A DNA stretch of 64,000 bases. Source: Hyphomicrobiaceae bacterium. Its GTDB lineage: Bacteria; Pseudomonadota; Alphaproteobacteria; Rhizobiales; Hyphomicrobiaceae. The stretch covers positions 62,001 to 126,000 of the forward strand of contig JAJFHG010000041.1 of NCBI GenBank assembly GCA_021775735.1, in the 5' to 3' direction. The position numbers and the translations under genes were made by a program. Shown here piece by piece: positions 55,161-63,226 of this stretch (position 1 is the stretch's first letter; each line of letters begins with the position of its first letter). The notes below the pieces were generated by a model that saw only the letters and a list, made by a program, of their open reading frames with translations, did not search any database and was not told the origin of the DNA.

Positions 55161-56438
55161 CTATTGCGGACCGATTTTGCCCTCATAAACATGCCGAATT
55201 TGCACCTCAGGACCAAGGCCTGAAAACGCTGCTTCATCGGTCCCCGTCATCCAGGCTTGCGCGTTAAGCGCACGGATTTCAGCAAACAACGCACCACGGC
55301 GATCACTATCCAGGTGTGCCGCGACCTCATCCAACAACAACACAGGCGCCAGGCCGTCACGGCGCTGGCGCACCAATTCGGCATGAGCCAGAACCAAACC
55401 GAGCAACAATGACTTTTGTTCTCCCGTTGAAGACAACCGTGCAGCCATACTTTTTGGCCCATGACCAACCAAGAAGTCACTTCGATGCGGCCCATCAAGC
55501 GCGCGTCCGGCAGCTTGATCCCTGCCACGCGACGCCTTCAATCGCTCCAAATATTGATCTTCAACATCAACGGCAGGCTGGCTTGCCAAATCAGCCTCCA
55601 ATTGTCCACCCAGGCCCACATCAGCCCACGGAAACGGAGACGTTGGATCGCGATCTCGGCGCGCACCAATGACAGTGCGAAGAGCTGCGACCGCTTCTGA
55701 TCGCGCAGCAGCCAGAGCAACGCCAGTCTGTGCCATAATCTGCTCCAACCCGGTCAAAACATGGGGGTCTTCAACCCGGTCAGATAACATCCGATTACGT
55801 TGTTGCATGGCACGTTCAAAACGGTTGAGGGTCGTGCGGTGTCCGCTATCAAAACAAAGTACCAGCTGATCAAGAAAGCGGCGACGTTCGGAAGCGGGAC
55901 CGGCAAACAACCCATCCATCGCTGGTGTCAACCAGATCATGTCGAGATATTCTGCTAGCACGCCGGAACTGACACGCGAGTCGCCATCAATGCGCACAAT
56001 GCGTTGCGCACGCTCACCTTGACCTCGTTCTCCTTTATTGGCGCTGGCACGCATGCCAGTGCCAATGGTAACGGGGCCAACAGCACTATGAACGCGCCCA
56101 GATACGGACCAGGCGCCATCTGAATGTGCGGCAGCTAAATCAGATGAATGTGCCCGGCGCAGGCCGCGCCCTGGCGAAAACAGAGACAACGCCTCAAGAA
56201 AATTGGTTTTTCCTGCCCCGTTCTGGCCGAGCAAAACAATTGGCTCTGGACCAACCTCAAGGCTCGCTTCACTGTAATTGCGATAGTGAAACAGCGTAAC
56301 TTTTTCGAGCCAAAAGCGCGGCTCGCGTTTTGGGTGCTCGATCTTATCGTCAGCCGACTTTTCGTCTTCTTGAGAAGGTTCAGCCCCGCCACGGCGAGAC
56401 ACATGCAGATCAGGGTTCTTTGCCGAGTGCGCCGTCAC
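55161..56438 (-). CDS. recF: DNA replication/repair protein RecF
   Basis: A 425-residue SMC-like ATPase that loads RecA at gaps. Walker A is LLGQNGAGKTNFLEAL at about residue 68-83. It is followed by FSPGRGLRRAH, and the signature with GEQKSLLLGLVLAHAEL and Walker B LLLDEVAAHLD come near the end. About 40 charged N-terminal residues precede the usual start of the fold (WLEKVTLFHYRNY), longer than E. coli RecF, so the start may be further in but no internal ATG with a site was found. dnaN lies 81 bp upstream on the same strand. Confidence 0.95.
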   Translation of the reverse strand: MTAHSAKNPDLHVSRRGGAEPSQEDEKSADDKIEHPKREPRFWLEKVTLFHYRNYSEASLEVGPEPIVLLGQNGAGKTNFLEALSLFSPGRGLRRAHSSDLAAAHSDGAWSVSGRVHSAVGPVTIGTGMRASANKGERGQGERAQRIVRIDGDSRVSSGVLAEYLDMIWLTPAMDGLFAGPASERRRFLDQLVLCFDSGHRTTLNRFERAMQQRNRMLSDRVEDPHVLTGLEQIMAQTGVALAAARSEAVAALRTVIGARRDRDPTSPFPWADVGLGGQLEADLASQPAVDVEDQYLERLKASRGRDQAAGRALDGPHRSDFLVGHGPKSMAARLSSTGEQKSLLLGLVLAHAELVRQRRDGLAPVLLLDEVAAHLDSDRRGALFAEIRALNAQAWMTGTDEAAFSGLGPEVQIRHVYEGKIGPQ

Positions 56439-56519
56439 GATGATTGCCTCTTAGCGAGCAAAGCAGTTGGGTGCGCATGCGCCCACTGCTTCGATCCCAG
56501 GTTGTGATATGCTGACCTG

Positions 56520-57638
56520 CTAGACCCGCATCGGCATCAAGACATAAAGCGCGGCTTCATCACCTGCGTCACGGATCATCGTTGGTGACCCTGGATCTGC
56601 CAGGAAGAAGTGGGCTTCCTCGCCTTCCATCTGACCTGCGATGTCCAGCAGATATCGAGCGTTAAAGCCGATTTCCAGCGCCTCAGAATCGTAGTCAACG
56701 GCAATTTCTTCCGTTGCGCTACCACCTTCGGGATTGTTCACAGACAACACCAGCTTTTCTGGCGCGATGTTGAGTTTCACAGCGCGGCCACGTTCACTGG
56801 CAATGGTCGAGACGCGATCAACAGCAGATGTGAAACTAGCTTTTTCAAGAACCAGTTCCTTATCATTATTTTGCGGAATAACGCGTGCGTAATCCGGGAA
56901 CGTACCATCGATGAGCTTGGACACTAAGGTCACGCTGCCGGCGACGAACCTGACTTTGGAGTCATTCACCGAAACCGAAACGTTGCCCGAACTTGCTTCT
57001 AACAAGCGATGCAGTTCATGCACGGTCTTGCGTGGTACGATCACCCCCGGCATACCATCGGCGCCCTTAGGCAAGTCAAGTTCGACCTGAGCCAAGCGGT
57101 GGCCATCGGTTGCAACAGCACGTAGCATTTTCTTTTTAGCTTCACCCGCGACGTGCAGATAGATACCGTTAAGATAATAGCGTGTCTCTTCGGTTGAGAT
57201 GGCGAACCGTGTCTTGTCGAGCAAACGCCGTAGGTCATTGGCTTTGAGTTCAAACGTTGTGCCAAGATCACCGGCCGCTAAGTCTGGGAAATCTTCAGGC
57301 GGCAAAGCTTGCAGCGCAAAAATGGATTGACCCGAAGTGATCGTCACTCGGTCCTTTTCCCCATCACGCTTGATTTCAACCTGCGATCCATCAGGCAACT
57401 TGCGCACAATGTCATGCAGCACGTGTGCTGGAACCGTGATGGCACCAGAAGCGCTGACGTCAGCCGCTGCCTCTTCCATCACTTCCCGTTCCAGGTCGGT
57501 CGCTTTGAACTCCAGTTTTTTGCCCGACGCTTTCAACAAGACATTCGACAAAATAGGAATGGTCGTCCGACGTTCTACCACGCTGGTGACATGACCCAGC
57601 GCTCTGAGTAATTCACCGCGTTCAATCACAAGCCGCAT
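56520..57638 (-). CDS. dnaN: DNA polymerase III sliding clamp (beta subunit)
   Basis: A 372-residue three-domain beta clamp. N-terminal MRLVIERGELLRALGHVTSVVERR, shown here by its motif ELLRALGHVTSVVERR, and C-terminal PTMIRDAGDEAALYVLMPMRV end (M/PMR) are diagnostic; SRLLDGxFPDY appears as SKLIDGTFPDY near residue 240. It tethers polymerase III to DNA. It is 451 bp downstream of dnaA and upstream of recF, the standard dnaA-dnaN-recF-gyrB order. Confidence 0.98.
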   Translation of the reverse strand: MRLVIERGELLRALGHVTSVVERRTTIPILSNVLLKASGKKLEFKATDLEREVMEEAAADVSASGAITVPAHVLHDIVRKLPDGSQVEIKRDGEKDRVTITSGQSIFALQALPPEDFPDLAAGDLGTTFELKANDLRRLLDKTRFAISTEETRYYLNGIYLHVAGEAKKKMLRAVATDGHRLAQVELDLPKGADGMPGVIVPRKTVHELHRLLEASSGNVSVSVNDSKVRFVAGSVTLVSKLIDGTFPDYARVIPQNNDKELVLEKASFTSAVDRVSTIASERGRAVKLNIAPEKLVLSVNNPEGGSATEEIAVDYDSEALEIGFNARYLLDIAGQMEGEEAHFFLADPGSPTMIRDAGDEAALYVLMPMRV

Positions 57639-58089
57639 TAGTCGCCTCGGCGGGTTAGAATTCTAAATATCAAGCGACACCGCGACCCTGACCGCTAAGG
57701 CCCCGTCATCATGACTGGAAGGGAAGAGACTCGCTCAAGAGACCGGCACTTTGACCTGATTGGCCGCTGTTTTTCAAGGGTCGGACCAACACCGGGTCCG
57801 CTAAGCCATAGGAAAACGGGCGTTTGCTACAGTCCAATAATAGACAACCAGCCCAATAATGCCATTTACCGCCCCAAAACGGCAATTCAAAGCGCAAACT
57901 TACAACAAGGGGAATAAATGAAACCTGGAGCAGCAACTGAACTGCACCAGGCATTTTTGCTGAGAGGGTGGTCCACGCCAAAGGCCCAGAGAGGGCGGTG
58001 AGAGGCATCTCAATCCGGCTGATGTGCCTCCCGAGTGCTCCCACCGAGATCTAAGGACTAAAAAACCCTCAACCCAAGCCATAATAAGC
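57639..58089. other. Intergenic region between dnaA and dnaN
   Basis: 451 bp without a gene. It holds a hairpin at 57924-57951 (CCTGGAGCAG/CTGCACCAGG with one mismatch, 8-base loop) with a T-run on the plus-strand side. On the minus strand it would lie between dnaA and dnaN and may be a weak terminator or attenuator. Some AT-rich stretches occur (57820-57925). No clear DnaA box is seen. Confidence 0.5.
57924..57951 (-). terminator. Possible hairpin terminator after dnaA
   Basis: Arms CCTGGTGCAG and CTGCTCCAGG (minus strand) form a 10-bp stem with one mismatch and an 8-base loop. The minus-strand tail TTTCATTT is only partly T-rich, so the call is tentative. Confidence 0.35.
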
Positions 58090-59703
58090 TTAGTGGCTGA
58101 GAATCTTCTTCAACTCATCAATCTCATCACGCAGACGCACATTGTCGCCAAGCAGGCCCTCAATCTTGCGGATAGCGTGCAACACCGTGGTGTGATCGCG
58201 GTTGCCAAACCGGCGACCAATTTCCGGCAACGATCGCTGTGTCAATTGCTTGGCTAGATACATGCCAATTTGGCGAGGCCAAACCACTGAACGGTGGCGG
58301 CGCTGAGAGAGCAGATCGCTTTTTGAAACCCCATAGTGACGCGAGATAATGCGCAGGATGTCTTCGATTTTAATGCGTCGCGGTTCAATGCCCTGCACCA
58401 AATCACGGATCACCGTCTCTGCGATGTCGAGCGTAATTGGTGTACGCATATATTGCCAGGTTGCATAAAGGCGGGTGACAGCGCCTTCCAACTCGCGCCC
58501 GCTTTCCGTCAACTTATTGGCGAGCAGATCTAAAATTTCCGGCGCAAGACTAAAGGTGGAATCGATTGCTTTCTTGTCAGCAATACGAGCTTCCAGAACC
58601 TGAATACGCAGCTGATAATCGAAATTACCGATCTCAGCGACGAGACCACGCTGCAATCTTGACCGCATACGTTCGTTGAGATGCTCGATCTGACCGGGTG
58701 CCCTTGCCGAAGCCACAACAATCTGGCGACCACCGTCAAGCAGTGTATTGACGATATGATCGAACTCTTCTTCGGTTTTTTCACCGTGCATGAATTCCAG
58801 ATCGTCAATCAGCAGCACGTTGATCGAGCGGAACTTTTCCTTAAATGCCATTGGATCTTGGCTGCGTAGTGCTTCAACGAACTGATAGCGGAACCGCTCC
58901 GCAGTAAGATAAAGAACCTGGGCTTGAGGGATACTCCGTTTCACTTCCCACGCCACAGCATGCAACAAGTGCGTTTTTCCAAGACCAACGGAAGAGTGAA
59001 TATAAAGCGGATTGAAGCCTGGGTTGTTGTTCATCACAGTCTCGGCGACCTGTGTGGCACCTGCGTGTGCCAGCCTGTTTGCCGGACCAACAACAAAACT
59101 ATCAAAAGTATAGCGCGGATCCAAAGGTGAGCCTTCAAAGCCACCAACTTGCGTGCGCGCTGCTGGATTAAAGCCGGGCAATACCGCGCCTGATAAACCG
59201 GTTTGAGGCTGCTGGCGCGCGTCAAAACCTGATGCGTGCTGCGCATCTGGCGTTCCAGCTTGCTGCTTGGCGACAAGTTCTGGTGCCTGATCACCGTGGC
59301 GTATACCACCACCTGGCTGACGCAAAATCACGTTGACGCGTTCTGCAGTCTTAAACTCGGACTGACAGCACGTCAGAAGATCATCGCTGTAGTGCGACTT
59401 GATCCAGTTGCAAAGGAATTTAACTGGCACAGAAACGGTTACAGTCTTGCCATCGAAGTCATCAAATTCAAGCGCATTAAACCAGCTCATGTAGATGTCT
59501 TCACCCAGACGCGCCCGCAGCATTGCCCGCACTTTGCTGCCCTGGCCTTCTTTCGTGGACTTTGGCGCAGATTTCGCCGTTGCAGCCTTACCTGTGGCTT
59601 GACCCGCCGTTTGCCCCGCTGTGGTGCCTGACGTTACCTTGCCCGGTGCCTTGATTGCATCGTCGACCGAGACATTTGTCTTCTGAAGCGTTTGCATTTT
59701 CAT
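58090..59703 (-). CDS. dnaA: Chromosomal replication initiator DnaA
   Basis: A 537-residue AAA+ initiator. Walker A is SVGLGKTHLLHA and Walker B is INVLLIDDLEF. The VLYLTAERFRYQFVEAL region and sensor motifs follow. Domain IV has the DnaA box-binding signature region (HYGVSKSDLLSQRRHRS and GNRDHTTVLHAIRKIEG). N-terminal domain I is preceded by a long low-complexity T/A/G/K-rich extension of about 50 residues. It is 119 bp from the rhodanese gene upstream. dnaA, dnaN, recF and gyrB form a minus-strand cluster. Confidence 0.98.
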   Translation of the reverse strand: MKMQTLQKTNVSVDDAIKAPGKVTSGTTAGQTAGQATGKAATAKSAPKSTKEGQGSKVRAMLRARLGEDIYMSWFNALEFDDFDGKTVTVSVPVKFLCNWIKSHYSDDLLTCCQSEFKTAERVNVILRQPGGGIRHGDQAPELVAKQQAGTPDAQHASGFDARQQPQTGLSGAVLPGFNPAARTQVGGFEGSPLDPRYTFDSFVVGPANRLAHAGATQVAETVMNNNPGFNPLYIHSSVGLGKTHLLHAVAWEVKRSIPQAQVLYLTAERFRYQFVEALRSQDPMAFKEKFRSINVLLIDDLEFMHGEKTEEEFDHIVNTLLDGGRQIVVASARAPGQIEHLNERMRSRLQRGLVAEIGNFDYQLRIQVLEARIADKKAIDSTFSLAPEILDLLANKLTESGRELEGAVTRLYATWQYMRTPITLDIAETVIRDLVQGIEPRRIKIEDILRIISRHYGVSKSDLLSQRRHRSVVWPRQIGMYLAKQLTQRSLPEIGRRFGNRDHTTVLHAIRKIEGLLGDNVRLRDEIDELKKILSH

Positions 59704-59823
59704 TTACCCCACACTCGTTTGCTTCACTGTTGTTGTTTGGTTTGAGACCCCATCAACCGCTCCCCGAGCCCCCTCAGCGAGCCGTCATATGGCCTCAAAC
59801 AATCTTCATTCACGCATACCGTT

Positions 59824-60267
59824 TCATCCTTGTTGCCAGGGCAGACCAGCAGCTTTCCAACCACCGACGTTGCCCCGATGTCTATCGGCATCAAGTTCGC
59901 CCTCGAACCCCTCTGCCACGTTAAAACAACTGCGGTAGCCCGCAGCCGAACTCAGTTCTGCAGCCGTGCGGCTACGTCCACCCGAGCGGCAAATGAAGAA
60001 CAGGTCGCTGCCCTCATTCGCGCCAAGGCGCTGTAATTCTGCGGTAAGCCGATCTGCGAACGCCGCATTGATTTGGCTGTCCGGAAACGTCTGCCATTCG
60101 ATAGTCAGAACCGGTTTGCCGATTGTGGACAGATCCGGCAGTCCAACAAACGTCCACTCTGAACGCGAGCGCACATCAATCAGCACTGAACCTGGATCCG
60201 ACTGGAGCCTTTTCCACACATCGGAAACGGATACATCTTTCACGCGAACTTCGCGCTCAACTGTCAC
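59824..60267 (-). CDS. Rhodanese-like domain protein
   Basis: A 147-residue single-domain rhodanese (sulfurtransferase) fold. The predicted active-site loop is ICRSGGRSRTAAELS with Cys, near residue 92. The VLIDVRSRSEW strand and the C-terminal GWKAAGLPW end are typical. It could move sulfane sulfur or act as a phosphatase-like regulator; substrate unknown. GTG 60267 follows a G-rich site. It separates the origin-like region from dnaA. Confidence 0.9.
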   Translation of the reverse strand: MTVEREVRVKDVSVSDVWKRLQSDPGSVLIDVRSRSEWTFVGLPDLSTIGKPVLTIEWQTFPDSQINAAFADRLTAELQRLGANEGSDLFFICRSGGRSRTAAELSSAAGYRSCFNVAEGFEGELDADRHRGNVGGWKAAGLPWQQG

Positions 60268-60807
60268 GCTTTACACCCCCGCTCATCTTCACCGCACCAC
60301 CCCGGCAACAGCAAAAATGCTTGCCCAAGCGTCGCAGCAAAAAATGTGAACATCGACTAACATCACCGGGCATTGAGCCTGGTGAAGACGCACATACTAC
60401 GCACTTGGATACTGAATTCAGGCCATCAGACAATTACGCGACCTGACAAAGCCGACTGACACTTGAAAAGTATATTCCCGCATTTCCACAGCATCTGGCT
60501 TGGTCAAATTCTTAACGATTAATTAACGGTTTGGTCAAGGCCCGGCAGGGTGCGTGAAACGTGCACGAACGAGGCAACTTAGGGTTGGTTTTCCCCAAGC
60601 GACATCGTGTCATTCATCCACAGGTCTGTTGAGAATCTCATTGAGTCTTCAGCAGAATTTCAACTACTGAACGTAGTGCAAATTCGAAAAAAATAGGCGG
60701 CAAGAACTTCTCGTAAAAGTTTCATTTTTGACTTGAAGATTCTGCTAGTTGCGAGTCGGCAAAGTTAAGAAGAATGCGAGCTTCGCCTACTCAAGTCCTT
60801 GCGATTC
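60210..60807. promoter_or_regulatory. Candidate replication-origin or dnaA control region
   Basis: The 645-bp gap between the rhodanese gene and rpsT, plus the start of the rhodanese gene, holds a CtrA-like site (60512-60527), near-consensus DnaA boxes TTTTCCACA (60210-60218), TCATCCACA (60614-60622) and a weaker ATTTCCACA (60482-60490), and five GANTC sites within about 175 bp (60633, 60643, 60738, 60753 and 60803). AT-rich runs occur at 60660-60735. Alphaproteobacterial origins and dnaA promoters carry these elements, but none of the boxes is perfect and the region is not proven to be the origin. Confidence 0.5.
60512..60527. promoter_or_regulatory. CtrA-like binding site
   Basis: TTAACGATTAATTAAC matches TTAA-N7-TTAAC, the consensus of the cell-cycle regulator CtrA in alphaproteobacteria. 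It lies in the candidate origin/dnaA control region, as CtrA sites do in Caulobacter. Confidence 0.6.
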
Positions 60808-60840
60808 AACAATATCATTGCATTGCAACATTGACGCAGA

Positions 60841-60887
60841 AATAAAAAGGGGCCGGTGTGTTGTGGCGAACACAACACACCGGCCCC
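60841..60887 (-). terminator. Strong rho-independent terminator of rpsT
   Basis: Minus strand: GGGGCCGGTGTGTTGTG pairs perfectly over 17 bp (60887-60871 with 60865-60849) around a 5-base loop TTCGC, followed by TTTTTATT. It starts about 25 bases after the rpsT stop. The length and perfect pairing make it unusually strong. Confidence 0.92.
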
Positions 60888-60912
60888 AAGTGCACCTGAA
60901 TTGAAAAAAAAT

Positions 60913-61176
60913 TTATCCGAGCGCCTTAACACGGGCAGCAAGGCGAGAAATTTTCCGGCTCGCAGATTTGCGATGGATGATGCCGCGTTGTCCAATGCGC
61001 GCGATCAACGGTTCAGCGGCTGAGAATGCTTCGCGTGCCGCAGCCGAATCGCCGCTCGCAACAGCTTCTTCAACACTGCGAATGGATGAGCGCATTTCTG
61101 TGCGGCGATCTTTATTCACCGCAGTACGGCGAAGGATCTTACGAACTGCCTTCTTTGCCGAGGAAGTATTGGCCAT
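60913..61176 (-). CDS. rpsT: 30S ribosomal protein S20
   Basis: An 87-residue protein binding 16S rRNA. The N terminus [17 protein letters not shown], the middle [18 protein letters not shown] and the C-terminal [22 protein letters not shown] are standard for S20. AAGGGA precedes the ATG by about 8 bases. A strong terminator follows. In Rhizobiales rpsT is usually next to dnaA, as here with only the rhodanese gene between. Confidence 0.97.
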   Translation of the reverse strand: MANTSSAKKAVRKILRRTAVNKDRRTEMRSSIRSVEEAVASGDSAAAREAFSAAEPLIARIGQRGIIHRKSASRKISRLAARVKALG

Positions 61177-61513
61177 AGTTGTGGTCCCTTATGTAAACAC
61201 CTAACAATCACAGGCTGTATAGGCACCGACGGAATGGGCACCTTGGCGAGGCGCTACGGCATTCGATGGGCACGTTGTGATTGAAACACGTGAACCGCCC
61301 GGAACTGGGTCCCGAGCGGCATCATTGGGCCGTTGTATAAGGCGATGGGGGTCAAGGGTCAACGCCGGATCAGCACCAATCGATGGGTCAGAGCGCCGCT
61401 CCAGGGGGGAAGGTGGCTCTGCTCGGCCCTTCTGACCAATCGTATTCAGCCACCGCTGGGCAAATTTATCGAATGCCCATCCCGCCGGGGGTGTTGGCCA
61501 AAACGGGCTCCGG
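61177..61513. other. Intergenic region upstream of rpsT
   Basis: 337 bp without a supported gene. It must contain the rpsT promoter. Several GC-rich short palindromes (for example around 61330-61380) exist but no T-tract terminator for the thioredoxin-like gene is evident. No tRNA or small RNA could be recognised. Confidence 0.5.
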
Positions 61514-62065
61514 CTAAACCCGCCATTTGATTGAGCAACCCAGCGATGGGGTCTGCTTCTCAGGCCCCTTACCTGTCTCTGCGACTTGTTTCATGGCTTC
61601 AAAAAGCTCGCGACGGGCATTTTCAGGTGCAGGATTGCGACCACTGGCATCAATCCGTCCGCGATACTGCAGTTCGAGATCAGCATTAAATCCAAAAAAA
61701 TCCGGCGTACACACCGCATCATAGGTGCGTGCGACCTGCTGGCTGGCATCATGCAGATAATGGAAAGGAAATCTGCGTTCGGTTGCCAACGCGGCCATCG
61801 CCTCGAAAGAGTCTTCAGGATAAGCATCCTCATCATTGGAACAGATGGCAACAACGCCAACGCCAAGATCCGCGAGATCACGAGCATCGCGCTCAATGCG
61901 ATCCAAAATTGCCTGGACATATGGGCAATGATTACAAATGAACATCACCAGCATGCCGTTGGGGCCCTTCAGTTCACCCAGCGCATAGCTATTGCCGTCC
62001 GTGGCTGGCAAAGAAAAGTCAGGCGCCAACCAGCCAAAGTCACAAATCGGAGTGGTCTCTGCCAT
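61514..62065 (-). CDS. Thioredoxin-fold redoxin family protein
   Basis: A 183-residue protein of the AhpC/redoxin-like group with FSLPATDGNSYALGEL near the start and MLVMFICNHCPYVQAI with a CxxC (CNHC) near residue 47-50. The C terminus carries the conserved TPSLGCSIKW motif with another Cys. It is probably cytoplasmic; reaction unknown (a peroxidase or thiol reductase are options). ATG 62065 with GGAGAGG 7 bases upstream is used instead of the earlier ATG 62095. It faces the same direction as the EamA transporter upstream. Confidence 0.85.
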   Translation of the reverse strand: MAETTPICDFGWLAPDFSLPATDGNSYALGELKGPNGMLVMFICNHCPYVQAILDRIERDARDLADLGVGVVAICSNDEDAYPEDSFEAMAALATERRFPFHYLHDASQQVARTYDAVCTPDFFGFNADLELQYRGRIDASGRNPAPENARRELFEAMKQVAETGKGPEKQTPSLGCSIKWRV

Positions 62066-62106
62066 ATCAATCCTCTCCATGCGCGTTTTAAGCAAACCAG
62101 TTCCGT

Positions 62107-63066
62107 CTAGCCCTGGGGCGGCACCGAAGCACTGCTTTGTGGCGCCTTATGGAGTTTGGCCTCTCGGTGCGTGATGTAAACCGCCGCTGCAAAAATAAGT
62201 GTGGCTCCAAGCCAAGTCGGTCCATCAATCATTTCGCCAAATGCCAAATATCCGATCAAAACCGAAAATGGTAGCCGAGAAAACTTAAATGTCATGACGA
62301 GTGAGGCTTCAGCGACGGTATAGCCGCGCACCAAGGTGACGTGGCCAAGAACCGCGACAAGTCCGAGCGCTGCCATCGCCAACCAGATTTCAGGCGTTGG
62401 CGTTTTCCAAACGAAGATCGCAGGGATCAAGGCCAGCGGCACCATGCACAGATTGGTAATAAACACGATACGGTCAGCATCATCACGACCCGTCATCTTT
62501 TTCACAAGCGGGCCGATAAGACCGATCGCCATTGCTGAGATGAGCGCAAACGTTTGGCCAACACCAAATACGGTTGTACCCGGCCGCAATATGATCGCGG
62601 CGCCCACAATCCCGACGCAAAGAGCTAACCATCGTCTGGCATGCACCCGTTCACCGAGCAGAAGAATAGCAAAGAACGTCCCAAAGATAGGCGACAGGAA
62701 GCTGATCGCAGTTACTTCGCCTACGGTGATCAATTCCAGGGCATGAAACATTGCTAACATTGAAATGTAGCTAATCACCACCCGTGTGCCGTAGAGCCGA
62801 AACTGGTCTGTACGCACCAATGATGTGCCGCGAATAAACAACAGCGGTGACATCCACAGCACTGAAAACACAGTACGCAGGAACAAAATTTGAAACGGAT
62901 CGAAGCCCTGTTTGGTGATGTAGCGCACCAAACCGGCAATGGCGGCGAGAAACAACATCGACAATGTGACCCAGAGAAAGGCTTCAATCGGATGCTTATG
63001 TTTTCCCGATACACCATCAGATGCGCTAAACTCGGGGGATTGAGAGTGCTGGTCGGCAAGCGACAT
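62107..63066 (-). CDS. DMT/EamA family transporter
   Basis: A 319-residue permease of the drug/metabolite transporter superfamily. Ten hydrophobic helices in two EamA repeats can be seen, the first starting at about residue 27. Motifs include FDPFQILFLRTVFSVLW, GEVTAISFLSPIFGTFFAILLLGERVHARRW and FSVLIGYLAFGEMIDGPTWLG. The N terminus is hydrophilic. Substrate unknown; the family exports amino acids, metabolites or drugs. Confidence 0.9.
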   Translation of the reverse strand: MSLADQHSQSPEFSASDGVSGKHKHPIEAFLWVTLSMLFLAAIAGLVRYITKQGFDPFQILFLRTVFSVLWMSPLLFIRGTSLVRTDQFRLYGTRVVISYISMLAMFHALELITVGEVTAISFLSPIFGTFFAILLLGERVHARRWLALCVGIVGAAIILRPGTTVFGVGQTFALISAMAIGLIGPLVKKMTGRDDADRIVFITNLCMVPLALIPAIFVWKTPTPEIWLAMAALGLVAVLGHVTLVRGYTVAEASLVMTFKFSRLPFSVLIGYLAFGEMIDGPTWLGATLIFAAAVYITHREAKLHKAPQSSASVPPQG

Positions 63067-63226
63067 TGAAGGGCCTAACGGTGGGACTTACGAGATTTTC
63101 TGTTACCCCGTTATCGACCAATCCTTACTCAAATTGCAAAGTTTATCAGACAGCGTCAGCGCGCGTGGATGCACGTGCGTGTTCGCACATCAAAGCGGGC
63201 CGTTTGGAGTTTAGGCCGTTTGGGGC

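Noticed and set aside
57955-57985. GCTGAGAGGGTGG resembling part of a thiamin pyrophosphate riboswitch
   Set aside because: The second conserved block (GAACCTGA and GGATAATGCC) is absent, and no thiamin gene is near.
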